NCBI GenBank assembly: GCA_963845695.1
Contig: CAWJTQ010000012.1
Span: 62,001 to 126,000, forward strand
Direction: 5' to 3'
Length of the DNA: 64,000 bases
DNA from: CAWJTV01 sp963845695
Lineage (GTDB): Bacteria; Planctomycetota; Planctomycetia; Isosphaerales; Isosphaeraceae
Positions 28,958 to 39,900 of the stretch are shown here, piece by piece. The notes beneath the pieces are model-generated. The model was not told the DNA's origin, did no database searches, and saw only the letters and a list, made by a program, of their open reading frames with translations. A program made the position numbers and the translations under genes. Numbering within the stretch: position 1 is the stretch's first letter; each line of letters starts with the position of its first letter.

Positions 28958-29443
28958 GTGGCTCGCTCTCGGTGGGCCTCACGCCGCTGCGCGGCGTTCG
29001 ACGCCACCCTACAAGACTTTTTGTTCACTCTTCGATCAGTGGCTCGCTCTCGGTGGGCCTCACGCCGCTGCGCGGCGTTCGACGCCACCCTACAAGACTT
29101 TTTGTTCACTCTTCGATCAGTGGCTCGCTCTCGGTGGGCCTCACGCCGCTGCGCGGCGTTCGACGCCACCCTACAAGACTTTTTGTTCACTCTTCGATCA
29201 GTGGCTCGCTCTCGGTGGGCCTCACGCCGCTGCGCGGCGTTCGACGCCACCCTACAAGACTTTTTGTTCACTCTTCGATCAGTGGCTCGCTCTCGGTGGG
29301 CCTCACGCCGCTGCGCGGCGTTCGACGCCACCCTACAAGACTTTTTGTTCACTCTTCGATCAGTGGCTCGCTCTCGGTGGGCCTCACGCCGCTGCGCGGC
29401 GTTCGACGCCACCCTACAAGACTTCCCGTTCACTCTTCGATCA
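28958..29443. repeat. Six tandem copies of an 81-bp unit containing the ATPase stop codon
   Basis: Perfect or near-perfect direct repeats with period 81, starting GTGGCTCGCTCTCGGTGGGC; the last unit has CCC in place of TTT near 29424. Each unit includes a strong stem (CGCCGCTGCGCGGCG) and, at its edge, the final five codons and TGA of the AAA ATPase (CTGATCGAAGAGTGA on the minus strand). The array thus arose by tandem duplication of the gene 3' end with its downstream hairpin. Confidence 0.92.
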
Positions 29444-31259
29444 GCCGCCGGATGGCGGCCATCCGTTCCTGGAGCTTGGCCCGCCCGTCGGGCCCGGCGA
29501 TGCGCGACTGCCACTCCTGGGGCAGGAAGGACATCGACGTGCACTCCAGGACCGCCGCCAGCTCCTGCTTCTCCTTCTCGAGCCCCTGCGCCGAGGGGAT
29601 GAAATCGTCGAGGGCGCCGGAGAGGTCGTCGAGGGTCAGCGATTCACGGCCCTGGGTCAGCGCATGACGCTTGGCGGCCAGGACGATGCTCTCGATGTCG
29701 GCGCCGCTGAGTCCGTGGCCCGCGAGGTTTTCGGGCAAGGCGTCGGGGGCCAGGCTGGTCTTGTTCTTGCGGGCCATCGCCTGGATCATGAACCGCACCT
29801 CGTCCTCGCCCCGCGGGCTGAACAGGGGCAGATGGACCTCGGCGCGGCCCTGGCGTTTCAGGTCGATCGGCAGGAAATCGGGCCGGCTGGTCAGGAGCAT
29901 CCAGATCAGCTTGCCCCGGTATCGGGTATCGCCCATCTGGCCGGCAATCATCGAGAAGACCCGGCTGGACGTGCCGGAATCCCCGCCGGCCTCGCGGTTC
30001 CCCAGCGCCGCGTCGGCCTCGTCGATCACGATGACGACCGGACCCATCGCCCGGAGCACCGTGAGGATCTGCTCGAGGTTCCCCTCCGTCTCGCCGACGT
30101 ACTTCGATCGGAAGTTGCGGAGTTTGACGCAGGGGATTCCGACCGAGCCGGCGAAGCATTCGGCCAGGTAGGTCTTGCCGGTGCCCACGGGCCCGCAGAT
30201 CAGGTATCCCATGGGAGCGGCGTCGAGCCGGCCCCGCGAGAGGAGCGTGGCGTCCTCGGTGAGCCGGCGCTTGATCGCGTCGCTGCCGACGAAGTCGTCG
30301 AGCGTGTGCGGCGGTTCGACGAACTCGACCAGCCCGCGCGCCTGGCGCTCGATCAGCCCCTTCTTCAGCCGCTTCAGTCCCTGGGCGTCGAGCTTATGGC
30401 CGGACTGCGCAGCGGCCGCCAGCAACCGCTCGAGGTTCGTCAGGTTCAACCCGCTGGTCAGCTCGGCCAGTTGTTGCGGAGTGAAATCGGCGAGGTTTCC
30501 CGTCTGGCCATCCCGCTCGTCGAATCCCTTGACGTACCGCTCCCGCGCCGCGATGTCCGGCATGGGGACATCGAGGGAAGCGATATGCGCGCTGCCGATC
30601 AAGCGCTCGTTGATCTCGGCCAGTTGGTCGCAGAGGAGGCAGAAGGCGATGTTGTGCTGCTTGATGTACGGGTTCTGGGCCCACGACAGCAGCCGGACCA
30701 GCCGCATGCCCTGGGTCCCGGCCATCTGGCTCAACTCGGTGGAGGGGACCAGATACTGGGCGTACTCGAAGATCACACCAATGCTGATCTGTTTGGCCGG
30801 GTCCTCCTCCATCAGGATCTGGCGGACGAGCTGATCGAGCAGGGCGAGGACCGCGTCCGGGTCGCGGGGCCAGGACTTGGGTTCGCCGATCCGCTCGGCG
30901 GCCTTCGCGACCATCCGGCGCAGGCGGTCGGCATCGTGGCCAGCGAAGACGCGGAGCCCCTGGCTGAGGTCATACCGAAAGACGACGTCCCAGGAGCCGA
31001 AGACCTGGGTCGCCAGGAAATCGGGCAGGCTGCCGTAACCCCCGACCGCGCCGCCGGCCTCGGTTCGCGGTACGAGGTCGTGGACGTTGCCGTGCAGCAG
31101 AAACACGCAGGTCGTGCCGGCGAAATAGAGCTCGGCGAATTCGCGCGCCCAGACCGGGAACCAGGCGGGCACGGCGCGCGCCGGCTCGCCGGGCAGCGTC
31201 GTGGACGGCGTTGCCGGTGGGGAGGGCTCGTTTGCGTGGGTCGAGGTCGCCTTGGGCAC
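29430..31259 (-). CDS. AAA+ family ATPase (CDC48/SpoVK-like) with degenerate N-terminal module
   Basis: A 609-residue ATPase that probably remodels or unfolds a protein partner in the cytoplasm. The C-terminal module is complete: Walker A GPVGTGKT (356-363), Walker B VIVIDEADAAL (about 409-419), a second-region arginine cluster around TSSRVF and a lid helix (DIESIVLAAKRHAL). The N-terminal module (VFLLHGNVHDLVP at ~53; IGVIFEYAQYLVP at ~160) has the shape of an AAA core without a functional Walker A, as in two-module proteins with one dead site. GAGGAG lies seven bases before the GTG at 31259. The stop codon lies in the 81-bp array, and a small helical protein follows. Confidence 0.85.
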   Translation of the reverse strand: MPKATSTHANEPSPPATPSTTLPGEPARAVPAWFPVWAREFAELYFAGTTCVFLLHGNVHDLVPRTEAGGAVGGYGSLPDFLATQVFGSWDVVFRYDLSQGLRVFAGHDADRLRRMVAKAAERIGEPKSWPRDPDAVLALLDQLVRQILMEEDPAKQISIGVIFEYAQYLVPSTELSQMAGTQGMRLVRLLSWAQNPYIKQHNIAFCLLCDQLAEINERLIGSAHIASLDVPMPDIAARERYVKGFDERDGQTGNLADFTPQQLAELTSGLNLTNLERLLAAAAQSGHKLDAQGLKRLKKGLIERQARGLVEFVEPPHTLDDFVGSDAIKRRLTEDATLLSRGRLDAAPMGYLICGPVGTGKTYLAECFAGSVGIPCVKLRNFRSKYVGETEGNLEQILTVLRAMGPVVIVIDEADAALGNREAGGDSGTSSRVFSMIAGQMGDTRYRGKLIWMLLTSRPDFLPIDLKRQGRAEVHLPLFSPRGEDEVRFMIQAMARKNKTSLAPDALPENLAGHGLSGADIESIVLAAKRHALTQGRESLTLDDLSGALDDFIPSAQGLEKEKQELAAVLECTSMSFLPQEWQSRIAGPDGRAKLQERMAAIRRLIEE

Positions 31260-31661
31260 GGGCTCAGCTCCTCTCTGTCCGCAGTCAGTCGTTCTCGCTC
31301 TTGCGAACCTCTTCCGCTGGGTTTCGTCGGATCGGCGATGTCCGGGCCCTGGGTTCGGTTGCTCGATTCTGGAGTCGTCTCTTCGTGGCCTCTTTCTGCT
31401 CTCGCTCAGCATTCTCGACTCCGGCGCGCATGATGCCAGGTTAGATTAAAGGACATCTCGCGACTTCCCGCCACAAGATTTCGAGAATTCTCGGCCCGCT
31501 CCCCGGCGAGAGGCACTGGAAGCGTCCAGTAATCCTCGTATCCAACTGGGGACATCTCTCCAGCGGGGCCAAAGGGGTCAAGAGCCGATTGGCTGGACGG
31601 CCAGCAGCCAGTAGGATGATCGGTCAAATCGAGATCCCAAATCTCGACCAGGCCGTGGCTC
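31260..31661. other. Divergent intergenic region with sigma-gene leader
   Basis: No gene supported. From about 31499 onward the plus-strand DNA matches the region upstream of the second sigma gene (minus strand, 57905 to 57746): both contain GCACTGGAAGCGTCCAGTAA and AGGATGATCGGTCAAATCGA. It is probably the original promoter and leader of the ECF sigma gene. CTGGAAGCGTCCAG is a hairpin. Confidence 0.5.
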
Positions 31662-32024
31662 GGGAACCCGACATCCGTCAGCTTGCTCGATCGACTCCAG
31701 ATGGCCCGGCTGGATGCCTCAGACTGGAACGGGCTGCAAGGGTTTGATCTGCCGGCTTTCTCGAACGGCTGTCCGATCCCAACGACGACCTCGCCCGCGA
31801 ATGGGACCGGGATCACGACAAGCACGTCGTTCAACCAGCTCCTGGCGGTCGTGCAACCCCACTTCAACTCGGCGACCTGGGAGGCATTCCAGCGATTCGG
31901 CGACAATGGTGTCCCGGCCGGAATTGTGGCCGAGGAACTGGGCCTTTCCGAGAAGGCGGTCATTCTGGCCAAGTCTCGGGTTCTCAAGCGGTTACGGGAA
32001 GAAGCCGGCGACCTCTTGTGGTAA
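31662..32024 (+). pseudogene. ECF sigma-70 factor remnant, internally deleted (copy A)
   Basis: The first ~20 residues (SLLDRLQMARLDASDWNGLQG) and the last ~75 (FLERLSDPN, then the region-4 helix-turn-helix in GIVAEELGLSEKAVILAKSR) match planctomycete ECF sigma factors. Region 2, which binds the -10 element and core polymerase, is missing and the two parts are out of frame across the deletion. The position matching the GTG start of the other copy is GGG here, so the start is lost too. The stop TAA at 32022 leads into the kinase leader. Confidence 0.7.
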
Positions 32025-32109
32025 ATTCCGATTTTCGCGACAGGTTCGACGCGGAACCGGCCTCTCTTTTTCAGAAACCGTCGCTCGACCCGTTTCCGGA
32101 GACCGCCCA
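32025..32109 (+). repeat. Conserved sigma-to-kinase leader, copy 1
   Basis: About 85 bases between the sigma stop codon and the kinase ATG, sharing TTCGACGCGGAACCGGCC and CCGTTTCCGGAGACCG with four other kinase loci. GGAGA seven to nine bases before ATG is the likely ribosome-binding site. Confidence 0.7.
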
Positions 32110-35100
32110 ATGAACGCCCATCCAGACCTGCATCCGACCGACCAGACCCTGAGCTCCTACGGCCTGGGCAAGCTCGACGACAGTTCCGTGGAGGCGGTCA
32201 ACCAGCATCTGGAGCAGTGCTCGACGTGTCGGAAGCGGGTCGCCGAGATGTCCGCCGATAGCTTCCTCGGCGGATCCGCGACGCTCAGAAGCCCGCGGGC
32301 CATTCCGCACTGAGCGGGGCCGGCGTGGTGCCCTCCAGCGTAATGGCCCGCATCGCCGCGACCGTCGGCCAGGTGCCGCACGTCCTGTTGCGCGACAGCG
32401 ACATCGAGAACGGCCCCGGCCCCGATCATCAAACTGTCGTCGTCCGAGATCCCCGAACTTTCGGAGCGCCCCGAACGCTACCAGTTGTTTGGTGAGATCG
32501 CCCGCGGCGGCATGGGGGCCGTCCTCAAGGGGCGCGATAACGACCTCGGCCGCGACCTGGCCGTCAAGGTCCTGCTCGAGTCGCACCGCGACAAGCCCGA
32601 GCTGATCCGCCGGTTCGTCGAAGAGGCCCAGATCGGCGGCCAGCTCCAGCACCCCGGGATCGTCCCGATCTACGAGCTGGGCACTTTCGCCGACCGCCGT
32701 CCCTTTTTCGCCATGAAGCTCGTGAAAGGGCGGACGCTGTCCAGCTTGCTCGATGAGCGGTCGTGACCCGGCCCGCGAGTTACCGCGTTTCCTGTCGATC
32801 TTTGCGTCCGTCTGTCAGACGATGGCGTATACGCAGCGCGAGGCGTGATTCATCGCGACTTGAAGCCGTCGAACATCATGGTCGGTTCCTTCGGCGAGGT
32901 GCAGGTGATGGATTGGGGCCTCGCGAAAGTCTTGCCCGAGGGAGGCGCGATCGACGATGCCGCGGCCGGCAAGACGCGGGCCGAGGACACGGTCATCGCC
33001 ACGGCCCGAAGCGCCGGTGAGGCGGACTCCGACCTCTCGATGGCCGGCAGCGTGATGGGCACGCCGGCTTACATGGCCCCCGAGCAGGCGCGCGGTGAAG
33101 TCGATCAGCTCGACGAGCGGTGCGACGTCTTTGCCCTGGGCTCGATCCTTTGCGAGGTCCTGACCGGCGAGCCGGCATTCACCGGCCGATCCTCGGGCGA
33201 GATCCAGCGCAAGGCCTCGCGCGGCGAATTGAGGGAGGCGACCGATCGCCTGGATGCCAGCGGCGTCGATTCGGAACTGATCGCCCTGGCGAAGGACTGC
33301 CTGGCCCCCGAGCAGGAAGACCGCCCGCGGCACGCGGGCGAGGTGGCGGCCCGGATCAACGGCTATCAGACGGGCGTGCAGGAGCGGCTGCGACTGGCCG
33401 AGATCGCCGGGGCCGAAGAAAAAGCCCGTGCCGAGGAGGCGACCAAGCGCGCCCGCGTCGAGCGCGATCGCCTGCGTCTGACCGTCGCCCTGGCAGCCTC
33501 GGTGCTCGGGCTTGCTCTCCTGGGTGGCGGCGGAGCCTTCTGGGTCGTCCAGCAGAGACAGGACCGGCTCACCGGCGTGGAAAAGACCCTGGCGGGGATC
33601 GAAGCGATCCGGGATCAGGCCGCGGCCGACGGGACCGGCCCGGCCCGCTGGCGCGAGGCGCTCGCGGCGGCTGACCAGGCCCTTACTTCGATCGGCGACC
33701 TGGCCGCGTCGCAGCCAGGCCGGCGCCTGGCCGCCCTCCGCGACAAGATCGCCGACGAGCTGGCAAAGGCCGAGCGCGACCGGACGCTCATCGAGGAGCT
33801 GGCGCCTCCGGACATCCGTGGCCAGGGGCCGATGTGGAACCTGCATCCGCCGGACGATATCGGCCCGTCGATTCGCCAGGGCCTTCAGGAGCTACGGGCT
33901 GGATATCGAGAACGTTCCGATCAAGGACGCGGTCGCGCGGTTGAAATCCCGACCTGAAGTCTTTCGTTCGCGAAGTGGTCGGCGGCCTCGACCACTGGCT
34001 CATGAGCAAAGAGCTTGACAACGCACCGGAACGCAAACCCAGATTCCTTCGATCTACGGAAAATCCTCGAGCTGGCCCAGGGTCTGGACTCCGACGTTGA
34101 ACGCAACCGGCTGCGAACCCTTCTGAATCAGGCCGACCTCAAATCAGAGGTCCAGGCCCTTGTGCGCCATGGCACGACAAACGAAACTGGTTGAGTCTGG
34201 CCCCTCGACGGCTTTACTCCTGGCACGGTTGTTATCGCGAGCTGGGGACTCGAAGAACGCCCTCACAGTGCTTCGTGCCGCGGTGGTCCGATATCCCGGC
34301 GACCTGTGGACCAACCTCGAGCTCGCTTCGCATCTCAGGTACACGGACCCACCTCAGCCTGATGAGTCGATTCGCTATTACACGGCCGCACGCGCGTTGA
34401 AGCCGGAGACGGGCATTGAGCTCGCCGAGGTCCTCCAGAAGCAGAAACGAGTCGCACGAGGCACGAGCTCCTCCTCGAGATCGCCGGGTTCGATCCGGTG
34501 CCGACACGCACCCTTTTCGACCTTTACATGCTGCTGCGAGACCGTGGCAAGATGGAGGAAGCGCGATCCGTCGCCCGAACGTATGATCGCTCCGTTCCGT
34601 GAACAGGTCAAACGCGACCCGAACGACGCACTGGCTCACTGGAGAATTGCTGTCTTGGCATCTGTGACCGTTGATTTCTCCAGCGCGGTGGCGGCGTGTC
34701 GCGAGGCGGCCCGGATCGATCCCAAGGATGTGGAAAGCCGGGGACGCCTGGCTGAACTTCTCCTCTTCCAGAGACGATCTGCCCGGCGCCATCGCCGCAT
34801 TCCGCGACGCGATCCGGATCGACCCAATGCGCACAAGTGATCACTACGAGCTCGCCGCGGCCCTGGAGCGGATCGGTGATCAAGAGGGCGAGATCGCGGA
34901 GCTCCGGGAGGCGGTACGCGTCGAACGGCTCCCCAGGGATCCAGGCTCGGGATGTTGCTCTCCAGGAATACGACGAAGCGTTCGATGACGATAGTGATCG
35001 ACTTGTTATCGAGCGCGATCCTGGACACGAAGGTCTTCCATGGGTGGTCACGAGGGGTACAAGTACGGTAGCGCGCATCGATTCGCCGGCGACCTGACGG

Positions 35101-36790
35101 GCGCCATCGCCGCCTACCGCGATGCCATCAAGCAGAACCCCGGATCGGAGATCGAGTCTCGATACAGTCTCGCGATGGCACTGGCCGAGTCGGGCGATGT
35201 GCCAGGTGCAATCACGGCATTCCGTGAGGCGATTGAACAGGTGCGCTTCCATCACGAGCACGTGCATTCTCATCAGCCTGCGGCAGGTGCGGCTGGTGGG
35301 CGAGTCAACACGAGCCGGTCCCACAGGTCGAAGCGTTCAGCCTGCTGCGGGCCATCCTCATGGCAGCGCGGCCCGAAGAGGCGATGGCTCCTCTCCGTCG
35401 CGTCCGCGAACAGGCCCGTGACGACGGAAAACTGGGCCGGGCCATCGACCTCGCGATCAAGCAGTTCGAGCAGCTCTCGAAACTCGGTACTCCGATCCCG
35501 AAGTTCTTCCATCTGGCCTGGGGTTCAGAGGATAGCCTGGCCGAGCAATGCTACAAGCGTGGGTACTTCGCGGCGTCGGCAGCGATCTGGTCCGCTGGCT
35601 TCGCCGCGGACCCGAAGCTGGCCGACGACATGACCGCCCAGAACCGTTACAACGCCGCCTGTTCCGCCGCGCTGGCAGCCGCCGGCAACGGCATCGATCG
35701 GCCGCCCCTGGATGAGCAGGCAAGAACCCGATGGCGAAAACAAGCCCTCGATTGGCTCAGGGCCGACTTGGCCTACTGGGCCAAGCATGTTGAAAGCGCC
35801 GCGCCGAGGCCAGGGCCCGCATCGTGCAAACCCTCCAGCACTGGAGGGAGGATGCCGACCTGGCTGGGATTCGCGTCGAGGAGGCCGTGAGTCGGCTCGC
35901 CGAAGACGAGCGGACGGCCTGCCGGGCCCTGTGGAAGGAGGTCGATCGGTTACGCCCGGAGCCGGAGAAGGGGAAGCGGGTCGAAGGGATCACCAACACC
36001 ATCGGGATGAAGCTCGTCCCGATCTTGCCCGGTGAATTCCTGATGGGCTCGCCCGCGGATGACAAGGAGGCGCAACGACTCGGAAAAGCCCCAGCATCGC
36101 GTGCGGATCACCCGGCCGTTCTACCTGGGTGTCCACGAGGTCAACCAGGCGGAGTACCTGAGCGTGATGGGCGAGAACCCGAGCTTCTTCTCAGCGAAAG
36201 GCCGAGGCCAGGATCGGGTCGCGGGCCGTTCCACCGCCCGTTATCCCGTGGAGAACGTCTCGTGGCTCGACGCCGTGCAGATTCTGCAACACAGCTGAGC
36301 GAGAAAGAGGGCTGGAAGCCGTTCTACCAGATCGACGGTGAGATAGGTGCGAGTCCCGCACTGGAACGTGGGCTGGGCTATCGCCTGCCGACCGAGGCCG
36401 AATGGGAATTCGCCTGCCGCGCGGGCGGGACGTCTCGATATTACTTCGGAGATGATCCCAGCGTGATCGGCGCGTTATGCTTGGTTCAAGGATAATTCTA
36501 GGAGGAACCACTCAACCCGTTGGTCTGCTTGAGACCGAATCGATTTCGGTTTATACGACATGCTGGGAAACGTGTGGGAGTGGTGCGGAGACACGCCCGC
36601 TGCTTACGATGAACTGAAAGATCCTCTGATTATTGATCCACACATTCTTAATGATGATGAATTGCACGTCTTTCGCGGTGCGGCTTATCCCCATGAGCCT
36701 GGCGGTATGCGTAACGCCGAGCGGGCATATGACCCGGCAACTTATCGCGCTGATGATGTAGGCTTCCGGGTTGCGCGGTCCAAGGAATGA
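32110..36790 (+). pseudogene. Degraded zinc-finger / Ser-Thr kinase / TPR / SUMF1 fusion
   Basis: Segments in different frames rebuild one giant protein. HC2-like zinc finger: HLEQCSTCRKR, to 32310. Kinase: LFGEIARGGMGAVLKGRD with lysine AVKVL (32485-32766), then HRDLKPSN and the activation segment ending APEQ (32845-33400). One transmembrane helix: LTVALAASVLGLALLGGGGAF (~33480-33540). TPR units: YPGDLWTNLELASHL and IAAFRDAIRIDPMRTSDHYE (34160-35800). SUMF1/FGE domain: NTIGMKLVPILPGEFLMGSP to MLGNVWEWCGD and VGFRVARS (35990-36790). At least eight frameshifts or stops interrupt it. The kinase belongs to another subfamily than the other four loci, so the zinc-finger start appears to be joined to a foreign kinase near 32310. 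Confidence 0.75.
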
Positions 36791-36869
36791 GCCGACGGAT
36801 GGCGACGGTGGAGAGCCATCCGTGTTGCTGGGAGTGCCGGGATCAGGAGGAGGCCGGCGGCCTCTTGTG

Positions 36870-36960
36870 GTCAAATCCCGATTTTCGCGACAGGTTCGAC
36901 GCGGAACCGGCCTTTCCTCTTCAGATACCAGTCGCTCGACCCATTCCCGGAGACTGCACG
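36870..36960 (+). repeat. Conserved sigma-to-kinase leader, copy 2
   Basis: Same block as at 32025, preceded only by the last sigma codons (EEAGGLLW, without a stop in this copy). TTCGACGCGGAACCGGCC is identical; CCCGGAGACTGC replaces the usual ribosome-binding stretch. Confidence 0.65.
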
Positions 36961-39900
36961 ATGAACGCCCCTCCGAAGCATGCATCCGAGCGACCAGATC
37001 CTGAGTTCCTACGGCCTGGGCAAGCTCGACGACAGATCGGCCGAGGCGGTCAACCAGCATCTGGAGCAGTGCCCGGATTGTCGGAAGCGGGTCGCCGAGA
37101 TGCCCGCCGACAGCTTCCTCGACCGGATCCGCGACGCCCAGGGCCGGCCCGAATCGCCCGCTCCGATCGTCTCCTCCCTCGCGGGCCTGTCGATGTTGGC
37201 CAGCGGGATCCGGATTCGCCGGCTCCGCCCACGGCCAGACGCTGCCCCCGGGCCTGGCCGACCACCCCGACTACCAGATCCTCCGCGAGCTGGGCCAGGG
37301 CGGCATGGGCGTCGTCTACCTGGCGGAGAACACGCTGATGGGGCGGAAGGAAGTGCTCAAGGTCGTCAGCAGCCACCTGCATCGAACCGCAGCGGCGTTC
37401 TCGATCGCTTCCTCGGCGAGATCCGCAACGCGGCGCGGCTGCACCATCCCAACGTGGTCACGGCCTACTCGGTCCTGCGCCTCGGCGAGAGCCTCGTCCT
37501 GGCGATGGAGTACGTCGAGGGATTGGACCTGGCACGGCTGGTCAAGGCGCGCGGCCCGCTGCCGGTGGCCCACGCGTGCAATTATCTGCACCAGGCGGCC
37601 CTGGGTCTCCAGCACGCTCACGAGAATGGCATGGTCCATCGCGACATCAAGCCGGGCAACCTGATGCTGACGCGCCAGGGCAGCCGCGCCCTGGTCAAGG
37701 TGCTCGACTTCGGCCTGGCCAAGGTGATCCGCGAGGGGCCGACGGACGGCGACGCTGACCCACGAGGGCCAGATGCTGGGCACGCCCGACTACATCGCGC
37801 CGGAGCAAATCGTCGACGCCCGCCGAGCCGACATCCGGGCCGACATCTATAGTCTGGGCTGCACGTTCTACTACCTCCTGACCGGCGGGCCGCCCTTCCA
37901 GGCCGCCAGCCTCTACGAGATCTTCCAGGCGCACCATTCGCATGGACGCGATGCCGCTGAACCTGGCTCGTCCGGAGGTGCCGGTGGAACTGGCGGCGCT
38001 GGTGGGCAAGATGATGGCCAAGGAGCCGAACCGGCGGTTCCAGGAGCCCAGGGAGGTGGCGCAGGCGCTGAGGCCGTTCTTCAAGGCTGGAACGCGGCGG
38101 CGACGAGCGAAGCCGGACGTATCCCAGGCCGATCATCAGGCGGCGGGAGGGCCTGTGAGTGGGACGATCTCTACATCGACTCAGCCGGCGCATGGTCGTC
38201 CGGAGGACCAGCTGTCCGGGCAAAAAAGGGAGTTGAGCCGACTGTTCCCGAGCCCCGGTGGGAAAGCCTGATCGAGATCAAGGAGGCGAGTGCCATCGTC
38301 GGACGACGTGAAGGCGAAACCACGCTACGGCCGAGGGACCTGCGCATAGGCCTCCGTGGTCGACCGCGGCTGGCAATCGCCGCGGCCTCCCTGTTTGGGT
38401 TCCTCGCACTGCTCAATCATCATCTACGTGGAGACCGATCAAGAGAGATCACGATCGCGTGAGAAGTCCAAGTGATCGTCCAGATCGAAACGAACCTCGA
38501 CGGGCGACGGTGGTACGGCGAAGGTACCGAATGACGCGTGTGGAGCCGTCGGACGCACCGCTCCGCAGCGGCGACACACGGAGTCGCTGAGTTCAGCGGC
38601 CGAGCGGGCGGGCTGGGTGTCTCTATTTGACGGCAAGGACCTGACGGGCTGGGAGGTGGATAGCGGGGACGAGTAATCCGTGGCAACCGACGAACGAAGA
38701 ACTGGTCGTGATGACGGCAGGCGTAAAGGAACAGTTGCCGCTATTTGTTGACCGAGCGGGATTACACGGATTTTCACTTGCGCTTTTCAATTCCAGCGGG
38801 CCAGCAGCACGGCCGTCAGCGGAATCGCCTTGCGGGCCGTGCCCACGAGACCACCCGGAATGCCAACCCGGACCAGAAGATTGACGCTCCTTTTCACCTG
38901 ACGGTCTGGATGGGGATATCCTTGTATAAGGGATACGATGGCAACCGGAACGTTGTGGTGGTCGCCCGACGTTGAGCGTACAGCGAAGCTTTGCTCCCTG
39001 ACCATCTGGCGGAAGTCAAACCCTCGGCCAGTGGAATGACATGGAAATCGAAACGCGGGGCCTGTCTCTCCGGATTGCCGTCAACGGCCGCGACGTTCTT
39101 GATGTGATGCTGAACAAGACCCGGCCGGCGAGATTCCCCGTACCCGGCTTGAAACGATACTCGGGTCGCATCGGCATCATGAAAGCAGTCGGCGAGGTGC
39201 GTTTTCGCAAGATCGAGATCAAGGAACGCAGTCTCGGCGGCCGTGAAGAATACGCGGGCAAAATCGCCTGCGGCCAAGGCATTCAAAACGATCACCAATT
39301 CGCTTGGCATGAAGCTCACCTTGATCCCGCCCGGTGAGTTCATGATGGGCTCGACCGAGGGGGACAAGATGGCCGACGCGGACGAGAAGCCCCAGCATCG
39401 CGTACGGATCACCCGACCGTTCTACCTGGGGAAGTACGAGGTGACGCAGGGCCAGTACCAAGCGGTGATGAGCGAAAACCCAAGTTGGTTCAAAGAATGG
39501 GATGACCTGCCAGTCGAGACCATTCTCTGGCTGGACGCGATCAAGTTCTGCAACAAGCTGAGCGAGCGGGAAAGCCGGAATCCGTACTATCGCATCGAGG
39601 GCGATGACGTCAGTGTTGCCGGAGGCGATGGCTACCGTCTGCCCACGGAGGCGGAGTGGGAGTATGCCGCTCGCGCGGGCAGCCCGACGGTTTACCCGTT
39701 TGGCGACGATGCCGGTGCGCTCGCAGAGCATGCCTGGTACAACAAGAACGCGGAACAAAGGACTCACCCCGTCGGCCGCAAGCGACCAAACGCCTGGGGA
39801 TTTCATGATATGCTTGGCAATGTATGGGAATGGTGCGGCGACCGGCACGATGCAGAATACTATGCCTCGTCTCCAGTGAACGACCCGCCAGGTCCGACCA

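Noticed and set aside
28958..29443. Repeat protein with 27-residue units
   Set aside because: Several frames on both strands are equally open, with no start signal; the unit contains a neighbouring gene's stop codon and a hairpin.
28059..31433. 1124-codon plus-strand frame
   Set aside because: It lies antisense to the AAA ATPase and runs through the 81-bp array, whose length is a multiple of three. Composition is not protein-like.
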